Of a stretch of DNA of 64,000 nt, positions 1-10,700 are shown one piece after another; within the stretch, counting starts at the first letter, position 1; each line of letters opens with the position of its first letter. Origin of the DNA: Curtobacterium poinsettiae (GTDB taxonomy: Bacteria; Actinomycetota; Actinomycetes; Actinomycetales; Microbacteriaceae); NCBI RefSeq assembly GCF_025677645.1, contig NZ_CP106879.1, forward strand, positions 1,922,001-1,986,000, given 5' to 3'. Below the pieces are notes generated by a model, which was given only the letters and a program-made list of their open reading frames with translations, did no database searches and had not been told where the DNA came from. The position numbers were made by a program, and so were the translations under genes.

Positions 1-1396
1 GGAACTGCTCGACGACGGTCCACACTTGCGCGCGCTTCGCCCGGTCGAGCGCCACCCCGCGGCCGGGACGTCGGGCCGCGAAGTAGTCCGCCCGTGTGAT
101 CACACCGCTCGGCAGGACGACTTGGAGGTACTCGCTCTCCAGGAAAGCGGGCGACCGCAGCTCACCCGGAAGGTCGGGCTTGGCGTCGAACACTGCCTCG
201 TCCCAGCCGGTGCCGTTCGAGACAAGGGAAGTGGAACGCTCGGCATCCCACCCGATGGCGTCGATCGATGCCTGTTCCCAGCCGGCCGGATCTGCGGCGT
301 CCCGAACGGCGTGCGCGAGCTGGTCGATCCCCGCTGTGAGGATGCCGCTTTCGCCGAGCTGCGCTGCACGAGGGAGCTGAGGATCGAGACGTTGCAGGTC
401 TCGGTCGAGCATCCCGGCGAGGGTCCTGGTGAACGTCGTGAGGACGATCCGGGCGTTCGCGTCCCCGGCGAGTTCTCGAGCTCGGTGCAGCAGGACCACC
501 GTCTTCCCTGTCCCGGCGCCTCCGGTCAAGCGGAACGGACCTTTGTAGGCGCGCGTCGCGTAGGCACGCTGTTCAGGGTGTAGGAACACTCGCCACGCTC
601 CAAAGTCTCCACCCTCGATGACGCGGCGGAGTTCCTCGTCGTCATCGACGAACGTGAACTGCATCTGCGACGCGGGTCGCTTGAGCGATTCGAGGAGTTG
701 AGAAGCCTCGGCCTCCGACGCCGTGGCGCTGGGTGCCACGTCCGCGGGATGCTCGTCCGCCGACTGAACAGTGGCCTCGGGCTCATCGCCGCCGAGTCCG
801 AGTGAGGTCTTGATCCCCTCGATCGAATCGCCGACCGCGAGGCCGAGCGCCGCGTTCTGCTGCCACTGGTTCGGCAAGGCCTCTGCGAACGCCAGGAGTT
901 CGTCGTCCGCCGCGAATCCGAGGAGCCGCTCGGCGGTCTCGAGGTCGAAGCCGAGCGAGCTCGTCAGGTCGTCGACGGTGTACCCGAACTGGTCGAGGAA
1001 CGGCTTCTGTGACGTCGGCGGCTCAGGAACCCACCGGGCGGATTGGGAAGCGGGTGCCGCCGGTGCGGGCGCTGCGATCAGTTCCGTCACCCCGTTGACC
1101 GGGTTGACCCGGAGCACCTGCGACTTCGCGATCTTGATCGCTTCGTCGTGCTCGTACACGCCAGCGCAGACATACGTCGTCGGCCCCGACGGCACCTCGA
1201 TCTTGTAGAGCACCGCTCGCAGCCCCTGGTCGACGCGACCCGTCCGGGCGCGCGCGTCGGCAGCGTTGACCATCGGCTCGATGTGCAGGCCGGGCAGGGT
1301 GTCGTCCGCCTGGAGCTTGGCCATGAAGGCGAACAGCTTCAACTGGACGACCTTCTCGAGCTTCTGCTGCATGTTCGCCATGACGAGCAACGGCAT
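1..1396 (-). CDS. UvrD/Rep-like SF1 helicase with toxin-like N-terminal domain (3' end outside window)
   Basis: Frame is open from ATG 1396 to the left edge, giving 465 visible residues. Residues about 287-300 carry a Walker A motif (GGAGTGKT, 292-299), followed by VLLHRAREL and IVLTTFTRTLA, typical of motifs I-Ia of UvrD-like ATPases; the other helicase motifs must lie beyond base 1. Residues about 10-105 (with LPGLHIEPM, TGRVDQGLRAVLYKI and YEHDEAIKIAK) resemble the RelE/ParE-like domain that precedes the helicase in some UvrD-like proteins; this is a pattern-level inference. Residues about 125-245 are an acidic linker. The start lies 1 nt after the stop of the upstream helicase gene, so the two are probably co-transcribed and translationally coupled. 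Likely last or late gene of the defence operon. Confidence 0.85.
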   Translation of the reverse strand, partial: MPLLVMANMQQKLEKVVQLKLFAFMAKLQADDTLPGLHIEPMVNAADARARTGRVDQGLRAVLYKIEVPSGPTTYVCAGVYEHDEAIKIAKSQVLRVNPVNGVTELIAAPAPAAPASQSARWVPEPPTSQKPFLDQFGYTVDDLTSSLGFDLETAERLLGFAADDELLAFAEALPNQWQQNAALGLAVGDSIEGIKTSLGLGGDEPEATVQSADEHPADVAPSATASEAEASQLLESLKRPASQMQFTFVDDDEELRRVIEGGDFGAWRVFLHPEQRAYATRAYKGPFRLTGGAGTGKTVVLLHRARELAGDANARIVLTTFTRTLAGMLDRDLQRLDPQLPRAAQLGESGILTAGIDQLAHAVRDAADPAGWEQASIDAIGWDAERSTSLVSNGTGWDEAVFDAKPDLPGELRSPAFLESEYLQVVLPSGVITRADYFAARRPGRGVALDRAKRAQVWTVVEQF

Positions 1397-1397
1397 G

Positions 1398-4300
1398 TCA
1401 GGAGTCCTTCCGGTGGTGCGGGATTCGGAGGAGAGCAGGATCGTCCGAGGGGGACACGAGGGACCAACCCTCGCCGAGGAGGTCATCGCGGTCCGCACTG
1501 CTCAGCAGTACGTCGAGCGCGATGCGTTCCCCTGGCCATGCGACCGGGATGGGGATGCCGCTGGCCGTTTCGTGACCGAGGGCGGGCACGGCGATGCCGA
1601 CTTCCGCGAGCGGCTGGAGGACCGCTGCCTCTTCCGGTTCGGCCAGCGCGATCAGCTCCTGCCACTCCGTGGTCAGATCCGCGCGGGACTCGTCGCGAAT
1701 CGGCGCCGTCGGCGCCACCGCGACGCTGGCTGTGGCACTGGCAGTCGTGATCGTGACCGGCTTCGCCAAGCGTGCTCCGAGCAGGTTCGACAGCCGCAGC
1801 CACCGTTGCCACGCCTCCCGGAACCCGGGCGCGGTCAGTGCTTCTGGCCCATCGTCGAGCACGAGCACTGTCTCAGGCGGCGTCGCTCCCGTCACGCCGG
1901 CCGGACGACGCGCGAGCATCGCCAGGTGTGTGGAGCGCAGTGCCCACGAAGTCGGACCGACCGTGAGTGGACCCGTGCTATCGAGCGCGAGCGCGATTGC
2001 CTGCTCCACGATCGACCCGCTCTCCGCGACCATCCGCCCCCTGCGGATTGCGAGCATCGGGAGCGCATCGGCGAGACGCTCGGTCCGTGCTGCAGCATCC
2101 TCCGGGCCTTGGATCCAGCCCATCAGCGTCGTGACCGGGTTCTCCCGAAGCATCGTCACGTCCGCAGGCGTCAGCTGGAAGGGCCCGGCAAACTTCATGG
2201 ACATCGACGGGTCGTGGACGTCCAGATCGGGCTCCGCTTCGTCGTCCCGCAGACGGCGCAGGTCGTCCCAGGTCAGCGCAATGACGCGGTAGCCGAGATC
2301 GCGCAGGCCCTGGCGCTTCGTCACGTCGTCTGCCAGTCGCAGATGCGCTGGCGACGCGTGGTAGGCGAACCCGTCCGCGTAGATCGCGACCGGCGGGACC
2401 GGAGCGCCCGATGCCTCGAGCACGAAGTCCGGCCGAGTGCCGCCGACGAGCTGCTGCGGCCGTAGCGACCACGTGCGGTGCTGACCCGGCAGTGTGACCT
2501 GGATCGTCGATCCCCACTCGCCCGGGATCTCCTTGAGGCTCGCGCCGAGCGCCGTCACACGCTCCTTGAACACCTTCCGGAACCACTGCTCGAGGTGCGA
2601 CTCCGGGTCCTGGACACCCGGGTCGACCTCGGTCGTCGACCATTCCGAAGCGCTGCCGTTCTGGTACTGCAGCAGCACATGGAGGTTGTGGAGTGCGCTC
2701 GTGCGCGAAACGCTGCCCACGTCGCCTCCGGGAGCGAACGGCAGCAGACACTTGTCGCACGCCGCTCGCACCGGGTCGGTTGCGCAGTCGCACCGCTCCA
2801 GGGCTGCGAGGGCCTCTTCGAACACCTCGCGGATGCGCGGGGGGTCGGCGAGGTCGGCGAGGTAGCCCGTCCCACCCGGCACGGTGTCGTGGATGAGCAG
2901 CGCGAGGTTGTTCACGTCCTCACCAGGGACGGGTTCGACGATGGTCGCGAGCTGGAGGTGGTCAGGGTCCCCACCGATGACCTCTCGCAGACCGAGCTGG
3001 ATCGCAGCGGACAAACTCGGCATCGACAGGGCGTCGCCGACGGTCATCGACGGCGGGACGCGGAGCACGATGGCCTGTGTCGTGAGCGTCCGCGTGAGGG
3101 CGATGGTGTCCGTGTGCTCGGCGCGGTCCTTCCGGAACCGACACCACGCACGGTGTTCCCATGCATTGTTCGTGTCGCCTTCCCGGTCGAGCTTCCCGCA
3201 CCCCTTGCAGACGCGGAACAACGGTGCGGCGTGCTCCGATCCGGCGACGAATCGACTCGCGCCGAGCCCGGCACGACCGAGGTTCACCCAGCGCAGCGTC
3301 ATCGACCGCGCGAACTTGCAGCCGAACCCGACTTCCTCGACGTACCACTGCGCCGACACGTCCGCGTCGTCGAGGTCCGCGGCGAGCTGGACGGTGAAAC
3401 GGACGCGTTCGCGTTCCTCATTGGCGTCACTGATGCTCGACTCGTCGCGGCGGATCTCGGCCGAGACGTGCTCGATCTCGACGACGCGGAGTCGCTGGTC
3501 GACGTCTGCGATGGCGGTGCTCGAGCACCGTGGACAGGTCGGTATAGGACCCTGGTCGAGGTCGCGGGCGAAGCCGCACTCAGGGCAGAACGCCATGGTC
3601 CGGACCCGCTCACCGTCGGTCCCGAGGTCGACGGCATCGATCGTCACGTCGAGCCCCTGCGCGTAGAAGTGCGCGCCCGGTGCGAACTCACTGATCGCCC
3701 GGCTGCGCCCTCGCTCGTAGCTCCGCTGTTCCTCGGCGAACTCGCCGGACTCGGGGTCGATCCAGGTGAGACCGACATCCAGTTGCACGCGGTCGTCGAG
3801 CAGCGTGTAGTTGGGGAGCACACCGTACCGTTCGAGGGCCGCGACCCAGAACTCGGTCCGCCGTTGCCCTGACTGCTTCCTCGCGAGGCGCAACGAGGCT
3901 GCAGCAGCCCTGGCGGCGGACACGTCGTCGCTCTCTTGGGTCTGGTCGGCAAGACGCTTGAGTTCGGGCAGCGACTCCTCGATCGTCTTGATCCGGATCC
4001 GGATCTGCTCGAGTTCCTGGTTCCAGTGCAGGCTCGCGTCGAGCAGCGTCCGCGCGAGCTGGCTCGATCGCTCGGCTGTGCCCACCGGCCGCGCCCAGTC
4101 GGCCAGCCCACCGATCACGTCCTCGTTCAACGATCCGAATGCCCCCGTGAAGCGAGCGAGGTGCTCGTCCGCGTGTTCTTCCGCATGCCTGATGACCAGG
4201 TCGAGGAACGATCCCGCAGCGGAATCGCCGAGGACCTTCGGCGCGTACTGGATCTCCGGGATCTCTCCGGCGGCAGCGAGTTGGTCGATGACGAACGCGG

Positions 4301-7300
4301 TGTACTGCCGTCGCAGGATCTCGACCGCGTTGAGGTAGGTCGCGGGTGGACGGACCGCACCGTTGATCACGGAGGACGGATCACCGATCTTCGGCAGCTG
4401 GTCTCCTCGTCCGAGGACGAACGCGAGGATGAGGGCGTTCCCCGTCAGACGTCCGGCCCGTCCGACACGCTGCAGGTACGACGACACCGTCCGGGGAAGT
4501 CCCGCCAAGAAGACGGTCGACAGGTCACCGATGTCGATGCCCATCTCGAGGGTCGGGGTCGCGACGAGGACGTTCGGAGCGTCCGGCTGCGCGTCGCTGT
4601 TCTTGAACTGGGTCTCGTAGTCCAGCCGGAGCTTGTCCTCGAGCAGGCTCGTGTGTTCGCGAGCGACGACACGGCGCATCTTCCCGTTGTCGTACTGGTC
4701 ACGGTAGAAGTTTTCCGGCGCAGCGTCCTTCAGCAGCAGCGTGCCGGGGCAACGCGCCATGGTGCACGGGCCGCCTGCGAGTTGCTCCACCGTCGTGCGC
4801 GCGGACGGTGTCTCGGTCTCGCACGTGTCGCACACGAGCGTCTGCCCGGTGCCGTCGCTGACGACCGGCGCGATGATGATGCTGCTCGGCGCGAGTCCGT
4901 AGGCACGTGTGTCGCCACCTGCGATCGGCCTCGACGTCACGATCCCCTCGCGGTCGAGCGTCTCGAAGAGCCGTCGCGCGAGCTTCTCGCCCGCAGACGG
5001 CACGACGCCGAGGCAGCGAGCCGTCCAGCGCGCGTACCAGCTCTGCGACGACGCGACGGTGTCGAGCGCCGACTCACGCGCGCCGGTTGTCTTCTTGCCC
5101 ACCCGCGCGAATGCGGGCGCTTCGCGCCCTTGTGGGAAGGCGGGCATGCCCTCGTGCCTCGGCCGGCCGCCCCACACCCAGTGACGGTTGCCGTCGTTCT
5201 CGACGTACCGGACCAGCCATGGGTGGTCGATCGCGCCGCGCTCACGCAGCCGTTCGAGGGTGCCGCGCACCCAGCGGACGACGGATGCGGCGTCGAGGAG
5301 ACCATCACGGGTGTCGTCGAGCGACCCGGCGACTTCGAGACCTTCGACGGCTGCGCGACCCACAGCCTCCAGGCGACTTGCCGGCCCCGCTTCGACGTGG
5401 GCGGCCAGACTGCCGGTCTCCTCGAGCGTGCGCCCGACCCGAGATTCGAGCCCGAACTCGAGCGCGAGGTCGAAGGCGAGCCTGCGCTGCACACGCTTTT
5501 TGACGACTGCCGACACGGCCTTGTCCGTGTCCCAGAACCCGCGGAAGCCGTTCCGCTCGGCGAGGTCGGGAGGGAGGAGCCGGTACCGCTCGCTCGGTGT
5601 GTGCGCGGCGGCGATCATCGCCGCGGGGATGTCGTCGAGCGTCGTCTCCTCGACGACGGCTTGTCGGACGGCGTTCCGCAGGTTGAAGACCCGAGCTCGG
5701 CTCTGGATGAAGCCCGCGCGGTGAGCGGCGTCCTGCACGCTGTCGGTGAAGACCAGAGCCTTCTTCTCACCGACGTCGAGGTGCCGATCACCGAACAGGG
5801 TCGTCACCACCGTGGAGAGCTGTGTGGCGATCGCCGAGCCCAAGAAGCGGATGCCGTTCGTCTTGCCGCAGTTGGGGCAGACGTCGTCGCGGGACTCGTC
5901 GTCCGCGTCGTTGCCCGTCAGCGTCAGGACCGGCACCGCGACGCCCTCGTCGTCGGCGTCCGGGCGTTCGCTCGTGATCTGCCGGTCGGCGACGCGGAAC
6001 CACCACGGACCGGTGGTCAGTCCATCGTCGTCACTCTCGCCGTCGAGGGCGAGTTCTCCTTCCCGAGGAGCGTGGATGAGCGCTCGGAACCGGCTCTTCG
6101 ACAGCTTCGTGGCGTGGTTCCGGCGGATGTTCGCATCCGTCTGCGCCAGGTCCCAGCCGGTCGGGGCAAGTTCGACACCCCAGCCGCTGCGACCGCAGTG
6201 CCGGCAGTACAGGGCGGGGAAAGCCGGTGCAACGTCCGCAGCGCCCGGCCCGATCCCGGTATCGGTTCGGAGCTCTCCGTCGTCAGCCCAGCGGAACTCG
6301 GGCAGCGCCTGTGCCGCCCGGTCGACGCGTGTGAGCGAGCGGACCCAAAGATGCAGGTCGACCGACACCGACCGGCGTCCGACCTCCTTGCGGAGGTGGC
6401 TGAGCGCGGCGAGCACCATCACGATCGTGGTGCGGCGGGCGTCGTCACGGTCCGCCGGCCGCTCCCCTGAGACGAGCTCGCCGGGGAACAGCGACCGCGC
6501 GAGCTCGGCGAGCGACGTCGCCTGCTCGGTCGCGATCACGAGCGAGCGGACGAACGGGTGAGCCAACACGAGGGTGAACTCGAGCTCGAGCCGGCCAGCG
6601 GCGTCGGTCGCCGAGGCAAGCGCTCCGGCGTAGCGCTCCTGCCCGTCCTCGTCCTCCACCGCGACGTAGAGCAGCTCGAGCACCGCCGCGGTGATCTCCT
6701 CCGGGCTACGCCGATGACCGGAGAGCTGCTCCTGGAGCTGCGCGGCGCGAGCGTCGATCAGCGGAACCGGTGCCAGGTGCAGCTTCTCGACCGCCTCGAT
6801 GGCTTCACGAGCCCACTCGTCGACGGACAGACGTGTCTCCGTGACGACGCTCGACGCGTTGAACCCGCCGCCGAACACCGTGTTCGCGAACGCGATCATC
6901 GCGGTCGGGTCGCTCCCGTCACCGAGCGTCGCCGACGTGGCGACCGGCGTCACGACGCCGAGCGGACGCTGCCGCGCCGCAGCGTCGAAGTCATCGTCGG
7001 CCCAACGTCCCTTGAGCGCGAGTCCGAGGCGACGCAGCAGCATCGCCACGTCCGTCCCCTGCGCGCCGTCGTACGTGTGGAACTCGTCCAGGACCAGGTA
7101 CTGGAGGCTCGTGGCGCTCTGGTCCCAGAGGGTCGCGTCCGACGGACGCAACAGCAGCTGGTCCAACATCTTGTAGTTGGTGAGCAGGATGTCCGGCGCC
7201 TGTTCACGCATGGCGGGACGGGAGGTGATCAGCCCGTCCTTCGTCACAGCCGAACGCTGTGGACCTTCCTCGCCGACGTAGAGCGCCGCACGGATCCCGC

Positions 7301-7796
7301 CGAGGGCCGAGTCGGTCATGATCAGGTCGGTGATGCGCCGAGCTTGGTCGTTCGCGAGCGCGTTCATCGGGTAGAGGATGAGCGCCTTGATCCCCTCGAT
7401 GCCTTGGCGCTTTGCACGCAGGACGTGGTCGAGGATCGGGTAGAGGAATGCCTCGGTCTTCCCCGACCCGGTGCCGGTCGTGACGAGCGTCGGCTGCGGA
7501 CCGTCGTGCTCAGGCGTCTGCAAGCTCGAGAGCCGGGCGATGGCTTCCGCCTGGTGCCCGTACGGAGCAATCGGGGGAGTCCACTCGAGCGCCGTCTCCC
7601 ATCCGGGATCCGCTGCACGGAACGGCAGCCGGAGCCGGACGTACGGCCCTCGGAAGATCCCGTCCTCCGGGTCCTGCAGGAACTGCTGCAGCGTCGTCTG
7701 CGCCTCGGGCTCGGAAAGCGCGAACGTCGTCGTCAGGAAGTCGACGAGCCCCTTCGTGATCTCGCCGGCCTGCACGGAGGGGAGGAGCTCACTCAT
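1398..7796 (-). CDS. YprA/DruE-type DEAD/H helicase with MZB (DUF1998) and nuclease-like C-terminal domain
   Basis: 2132 aa. Walker A TGTGSGKT is at residues 107-114, LYPMNALANDQ at 141-151, the Walker B variant DEFH at 237-240, ATSAT at 286-290, and motif VI QRVGRAGR at 1109-1116. Between the RecA halves lie a large insert and Cys pairs (CRHCG 531, CPNCG 640, CDTC 989). The MZB domain has DTVPGGTGY at 1637-1645 and four Cys (1669, 1671, 1680, 1683). Residues about 1785-1850 hold RPDFVLE, IYADGF and DDVTKRQGLRDLGY, a pattern like PD-(D/E)XK or Vsr-like nucleases. The size and the fused nuclease-like tail fit the DruE/YprA helicases of Druantia-like systems better than DrmA, whose MZB partner DrmB is separate. 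The start overlaps the methylase stop by 4 nt (ATGA). Predicted to translocate on DNA in an anti-phage complex. Confidence 0.9.
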   Translation of the reverse strand: MSELLPSVQAGEITKGLVDFLTTTFALSEPEAQTTLQQFLQDPEDGIFRGPYVRLRLPFRAADPGWETALEWTPPIAPYGHQAEAIARLSSLQTPEHDGPQPTLVTTGTGSGKTEAFLYPILDHVLRAKRQGIEGIKALILYPMNALANDQARRITDLIMTDSALGGIRAALYVGEEGPQRSAVTKDGLITSRPAMREQAPDILLTNYKMLDQLLLRPSDATLWDQSATSLQYLVLDEFHTYDGAQGTDVAMLLRRLGLALKGRWADDDFDAAARQRPLGVVTPVATSATLGDGSDPTAMIAFANTVFGGGFNASSVVTETRLSVDEWAREAIEAVEKLHLAPVPLIDARAAQLQEQLSGHRRSPEEITAAVLELLYVAVEDEDGQERYAGALASATDAAGRLELEFTLVLAHPFVRSLVIATEQATSLAELARSLFPGELVSGERPADRDDARRTTIVMVLAALSHLRKEVGRRSVSVDLHLWVRSLTRVDRAAQALPEFRWADDGELRTDTGIGPGAADVAPAFPALYCRHCGRSGWGVELAPTGWDLAQTDANIRRNHATKLSKSRFRALIHAPREGELALDGESDDDGLTTGPWWFRVADRQITSERPDADDEGVAVPVLTLTGNDADDESRDDVCPNCGKTNGIRFLGSAIATQLSTVVTTLFGDRHLDVGEKKALVFTDSVQDAAHRAGFIQSRARVFNLRNAVRQAVVEETTLDDIPAAMIAAAHTPSERYRLLPPDLAERNGFRGFWDTDKAVSAVVKKRVQRRLAFDLALEFGLESRVGRTLEETGSLAAHVEAGPASRLEAVGRAAVEGLEVAGSLDDTRDGLLDAASVVRWVRGTLERLRERGAIDHPWLVRYVENDGNRHWVWGGRPRHEGMPAFPQGREAPAFARVGKKTTGARESALDTVASSQSWYARWTARCLGVVPSAGEKLARRLFETLDREGIVTSRPIAGGDTRAYGLAPSSIIIAPVVSDGTGQTLVCDTCETETPSARTTVEQLAGGPCTMARCPGTLLLKDAAPENFYRDQYDNGKMRRVVAREHTSLLEDKLRLDYETQFKNSDAQPDAPNVLVATPTLEMGIDIGDLSTVFLAGLPRTVSSYLQRVGRAGRLTGNALILAFVLGRGDQLPKIGDPSSVINGAVRPPATYLNAVEILRRQYTAFVIDQLAAAGEIPEIQYAPKVLGDSAAGSFLDLVIRHAEEHADEHLARFTGAFGSLNEDVIGGLADWARPVGTAERSSQLARTLLDASLHWNQELEQIRIRIKTIEESLPELKRLADQTQESDDVSAARAAAASLRLARKQSGQRRTEFWVAALERYGVLPNYTLLDDRVQLDVGLTWIDPESGEFAEEQRSYERGRSRAISEFAPGAHFYAQGLDVTIDAVDLGTDGERVRTMAFCPECGFARDLDQGPIPTCPRCSSTAIADVDQRLRVVEIEHVSAEIRRDESSISDANEERERVRFTVQLAADLDDADVSAQWYVEEVGFGCKFARSMTLRWVNLGRAGLGASRFVAGSEHAAPLFRVCKGCGKLDREGDTNNAWEHRAWCRFRKDRAEHTDTIALTRTLTTQAIVLRVPPSMTVGDALSMPSLSAAIQLGLREVIGGDPDHLQLATIVEPVPGEDVNNLALLIHDTVPGGTGYLADLADPPRIREVFEEALAALERCDCATDPVRAACDKCLLPFAPGGDVGSVSRTSALHNLHVLLQYQNGSASEWSTTEVDPGVQDPESHLEQWFRKVFKERVTALGASLKEIPGEWGSTIQVTLPGQHRTWSLRPQQLVGGTRPDFVLEASGAPVPPVAIYADGFAYHASPAHLRLADDVTKRQGLRDLGYRVIALTWDDLRRLRDDEAEPDLDVHDPSMSMKFAGPFQLTPADVTMLRENPVTTLMGWIQGPEDAAARTERLADALPMLAIRRGRMVAESGSIVEQAIALALDSTGPLTVGPTSWALRSTHLAMLARRPAGVTGATPPETVLVLDDGPEALTAPGFREAWQRWLRLSNLLGARLAKPVTITTASATASVAVAPTAPIRDESRADLTTEWQELIALAEPEEAAVLQPLAEVGIAVPALGHETASGIPIPVAWPGERIALDVLLSSADRDDLLGEGWSLVSPSDDPALLRIPHHRKDS

Positions 7797-10700
7797 GCTT
7801 CGTCCTTCAGGAGCTTCTCGAAGTGGGCGTACGCCTGGCGCATGTCAGCCTCGCGATCGAGCGTCCGGAACGGCAGCTCGTATAGGTACGTGTTGCCCGA
7901 CGCGTTCGTCGCAGTGCGCTCCTCCTCGCTGATTGCGTCCTGCTTCTGCCGCCATACCTTGAGGACCTCGTTCGGCACCAGCCGACCGTTCGCGTCGTAG
8001 AAGTACACGTTGCGGTCAAAGCCGTACAGCACGGCGAACTGGGTGCGATACAGCGTGCACAGCTCGTCGGCAGTCAGCCCGAGTTCCAGGCCAACTAGAG
8101 CATCTATCTCTAAGAGCGCCTGTCGACGGTCCGAAGCGCGACGAAGAGGCGACCGGGCCTCCCAGGTCGCTGGCGCAACTGAGAATTGTTGACGACCTGG
8201 ATAGTCGATTCCCCCCGCCCACACCTCATTGCCCGGCTTCCAGACCTCATTCCATAAGGGTTCATAGGCGGCGGTCAACGCTTCGAGGCGGAGCGTACGA
8301 GCGATGACGAGATCGGCGACCTGGCCGGATATCAACGGCAGGCGATTGACGGTCGCAGCCGTGACCGCAGATTTTGGCGCGGTGCGTACGAGAAGGTCCA
8401 AAGGGAGGGCTTTCATAAGACCCGAAGCCAACACGGTGTCCCTATTCGAGGTCATCGCTGCGAAAGTATTAACGGTGTGGACGTGCGATGAGCCGGGCGG
8501 GTAGAGAGCGGCAATCAGAGTTCTCTCGTTAGCATTCGCCGCCATCGCCCGCCACGCCACTCGGTAGAAGTCGCGAGCAGGACGTTTCTCGGGACCCCAA
8601 CGGGTGTACGCGGCGTCATAAGCAGCGCGGTCGCCGGCTGGCTTGTACGCGGTGACGGGCATTGCGTCAGGGGCAAGCGTCTCGAGGTCGACCGGGGACC
8701 AGTCCTTGTTGCTCGACATGCTCTCGTTCGGCGACTTGTAGAACGGGTTGCCGACGAAGATGTGGGGACCCTGCAGGATCGCGTCGTCCCAGGAATCGAC
8801 CGGCCCCCAGTCGACTTCGAAGATGCCCTTCTTCCGGTCGATGCTCTCGTCCCATCCGCGGCTGAACTCGAGGCCGAGGTCACCGATGCGCTTGCTCTTG
8901 GAGAGCTTGTCGAGCACGGCGGCGGTCGAACGGTTCACCGCGTAGACCATCCGCGACTGCTGCACCGGCACCGACTCGTCTTCGAGGACGGCGTGCCAGG
9001 TGCCGAGCGTGTCGTCGGTGACGGACACGATCCTGGACTTGTGCGGCCGAAGATCCCACTTGCCATCGCGATCCTTCAGGCCTGGCTCTTCACCCTCGCC
9101 AGTGTGGCGGAGCGATCCGAGCACAGTCTGCGGATGGTAGAGATTCGTCGCTTGGGAGAAGTGGACTTCGCCGAAACTCGAGTACACGTGTGTGCCGTAA
9201 GTAACAAGATTGTGGATGTCGAACAGGCGGAGCTCGTTGACGAACTGCCAATGGCGCCGCAGGCGAGGGTACGTAGCGGCTCGCAGGGGGCCGGCTTTCT
9301 CATCCGTGAAATGTGTTTCGGGATGGATGAGCCCGATCGTTCCGGACCCGCTGCTGTGACTCCACGTCTGTGCCATGAAACAGCGGTAGAGGTCTGGCTG
9401 TAGTCCCGACAACACCGGGAAGTTGACGGGCGAACCGGCGAAGCTCGACAGAGCCACGATCTCGGACGTGCCGTCTACCAGCAGATCGCTGATGCCAGGG
9501 ATCTCGAGCGTCTGCGCTCGCCGGGAGGTGACGGCCGACTGCGTCGGCTTCACGGCGAGCTGCCACCACGGGTCGCCCTCGGCAAGGAGCGCGTTGACAT
9601 CCGACCGCGGCCGTACCCACGGCGGGTTGCCCACCTGCAGGTCGAAACCCCCGCGCTCGAACACGCTCGCGAAGTCGAGCTCCCAGTGGAAGAAGCCCTG
9701 CTGTTCTGCGACACGTTGCACCGCCGCAAGCCACGGGTGGTCCTGAAGAACGTCTGTGACATGGCGTGCGCTTGCGAAGTCGCGGTCATCGCGCTCCTCG
9801 TCGTTGAGCGCCTCCCAACCAGACTGCGATGAGCCGAGTGTCACCTGGCCGTGGGCGACCGCCTTCGGCTTCGCGACTGTCTGCTCTCCGAGGAGCTCGC
9901 GAAGGGTCGCGATCCACTCGTCGAGCGTCGGCGGGGCCGCACCGTCCGTGAGTGTGTTCGTGAGCGGCCAGAACCACATCGCGCACCACACGTCCATCAC
10001 CCGACGGAGTCGCTGGTAGGCGCCGTCCTGGTCGTTCAGCGTCCGTTCGATCTCCTCGCGAGACACGACAGGCTTCCGCTGGGAGTCCGGTCGGTCGCGA
10101 CCCCACAACGGGATGTCGCGTCGGATCTCTTGCTCGGCGATCGTCAGTCGACGCCGCGCGAGGTCCCACAGGGTCTCCACTCGGTAGGCGAGCGCGACGA
10201 GCTGGTCGATCTGCTTCGTCGTCGGCTTCGCCAAAATGCCGCGACGCCACGTCTTCAACGCTGCGAGCGCTTCCGGCGCGAGTTCCTTCGCTTCCTTCGC
10301 GTCGACCGCGCTGCCCCAACCCTCCGCGGGAAGGAGGAAGTGGTGCACCGCTCCGGCGGTCGACGCACGCAGTTGACCTTCACGGAGTTGCGTCTCGTTG
10401 AGGAGCGGCACGTCACGCGGGACCTGCTTGAGCCATGCCTTGCTCGTGATCGATGACCTGTCGTACACGGCACGGCGGGCTCCGATCAGCGAATTTCCGC
10501 GACGGAGGTGCAGGCCGAACCACGGAGCCTCGAGCCCCTCCGACATGGTGTCGAGCCACAGCGTGATCTCGGCGAACTCGACGGCAGTCGCGTTGAGATC
10601 GACACCGTAGACCTGGTGGAGCGCGATCGCTGCCTTGATCTTCTGCAGCTGGCGCGGCCGGTCGTCCGGGTCGACGCGTTCGCCGAGCTCCTCTTCTCGG

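Noticed and set aside
3936-6470. 844-codon open frame on the + strand inside the large MZB helicase
   Set aside because: Arg/Glu/Val-rich shadow of the real - strand gene, no motifs, no ribosome site.
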